64,000 nucleotides of DNA, taken from NCBI GenBank assembly GCA_024291935.2, contig CM044315.1, forward strand, positions 80,396,385 through 80,460,384, given 5' to 3'. Position numbers and translations under genes: made by a program. Below are positions 62,957 through 64,000 of this stretch, piece by piece (the stretch's first letter is position 1; every line of letters starts with the position of its first letter). The notes under the pieces were generated by a model, which saw nothing but the letters and a program-made list of their open reading frames with translations, had not been told where the DNA came from and did not search any database. This DNA is from Okapia johnstoni (Eukaryota > Chordata > Mammalia > Artiodactyla > Giraffidae).

Positions 62957-64000
62957 CTAAAGGAGGAGGAGGGGCCCATTCCCATCACAGGAGAGCAAGG
63001 AGGGACCAGACCGGGCCAGCCACCCCAGGCACACGGGGCCAGAGGTCTTGGGAGGGGGGCTGTGTGGTGCTGGACCCTGCAGGAGGCAGTACAGGCAGGT
63101 GGATGTGTGCCCAGGAGGACCCAGCCTTTCTGCGGAGCCACAAGCCTAAGGCAGACAAGCTGCTCATTCTTCCTTTCAGACAAGAACAAAGGGCCACACT
63201 GTTCCTTCACCACATTGTACTGTGAATGACACCTCGTGAGGTCCGGGGACACATGACACATAGGGCAGACAGCCTCACACACACGCAGCACCTCACTCGG
63301 CTCTTGGCACGCACACCCATGCAGCCTGCGGCTCCTCCCGCACCAGCAGGCGGAGGGCCACCTGTAGACACTAACGTGTGTGCACGCACACCACAGAGGG
63401 ACGTGGAAGGGTGGGCCGAGGCGCCGTCCTGCAGGACTGAGTAGGACCCCTCCTGGCCCCATCCAGGCCCTGGCTCTGGGAGCACCATATGCCTTGCAAA
63501 GCTTGCTGGGGCAGGAGGAGAGATGAGGAGGACAGGGAACCCCCCTACCCTGGGGAGCATACTGTCCCCAGTGATGCCTGAGAAGTCAGCCAGGGCAGTG
63601 TCCCCCTGCGTTGGCAGGCCCTGCCCATATGCCCATTTCCAGCCGAGGCATTGTTTCCAGAGACATGCGGAAAAACACCATGGGAGGCCAAGCCACACCA
63701 CACAGAGATAATAGTGGGAAGATGGGAGGGGACCACCGCGCAGTGGGAACAGAGCTGTCACCACCAGCCCTGGCGTCCCTCCAGCTCTGAGCCTCGGGTG
63801 GGGCTGCTGCAGCCGCCACCAAACCCTCGCAGGCCCCTTCTGCCCTGGCTGGAGGGTCTCCCAGGGCTGGGGCTCCAGAACACACCGATGCCGGAACCCA
63901 GCCCCCAGACCTGCCTCCCAGCCTGGGCCTGGAGCAGGTGATTTTTCACTTCAGGGATCAATAAGGCCTAACGATCAGGATCAGATTTAACTCCATCCCC
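62957..64000 (-). other. PTPRF: PTPRF intron upstream of window exon 1 (partial)
   Basis: About 1 kb, GC-rich. I cannot place another LAR exon in it; the next upstream exon should lie beyond the right edge. Confidence 0.65.

Overview
This is a mammalian nuclear genome window, most likely from a ruminant (cattle, sheep, goat or a relative). The evidence is the intergenic part, which is full of BovB (RTE-type) LINE copies and tRNA-derived Bov-tA and CHR SINEs. That combination is typical of Bovidae. Two vertebrate genes are recognised from their translated exons, both on the minus strand in tail-to-head order: PTPRF (LAR receptor tyrosine phosphatase), then KDM4A (JMJD2A histone demethylase). 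I remember the same order on human chromosome 1p34.

Layout. 1-22,320: the 5' part of KDM4A. It has a non-coding first exon in a CpG-rich, CCAAT-rich promoter near 22.2-22.45 kb, the start codon at 20,204, and eleven coding exons down to 321. These encode about 621 residues (JmjN, JmjC and the acidic linker); the PHD and Tudor exons lie beyond the left edge. 22,450-44,190: intergenic DNA with a degenerate ~40-bp repeat near the KDM4A promoter, then a transposon-dense block (six BovB segments, nested SINEs, L1, L2 and MIR remnants). 44,198-62,956: the 3' part of PTPRF. Twenty constitutive coding exons give an open frame of 1,129 codons plus stop (FN3 repeats, basic cleavage site, transmembrane helix, D1 and D2 phosphatase domains), with a ~1.6-kb 3' UTR. 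More upstream PTPRF exons must lie beyond 64,000. All splice phases agree across both genes, so both look intact.

The two genes are neighbours, not a pathway. KDM4A is a nuclear Fe(II)/2-oxoglutarate demethylase of H3K9me3/H3K36me3. PTPRF is a cell-surface adhesion receptor and tyrosine phosphatase.

The most interesting signals are inside PTPRF: a 33-nt in-frame microexon (the LASE-a type insert) followed on the transcript by ~300 nt of pyrimidine-rich intron, a possible 12-nt in-frame microexon just after the transmembrane exon, an intronic 22-23-bp minisatellite carrying repeated AGGTCA half-sites, and a (CCG)7 tract that makes an eight-arginine cleavage site. I see no prokaryotic system, CRISPR array, rRNA, tRNA gene or endogenous retrovirus. 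Repeat family names and human comparisons are from memory and were not checked by a search.
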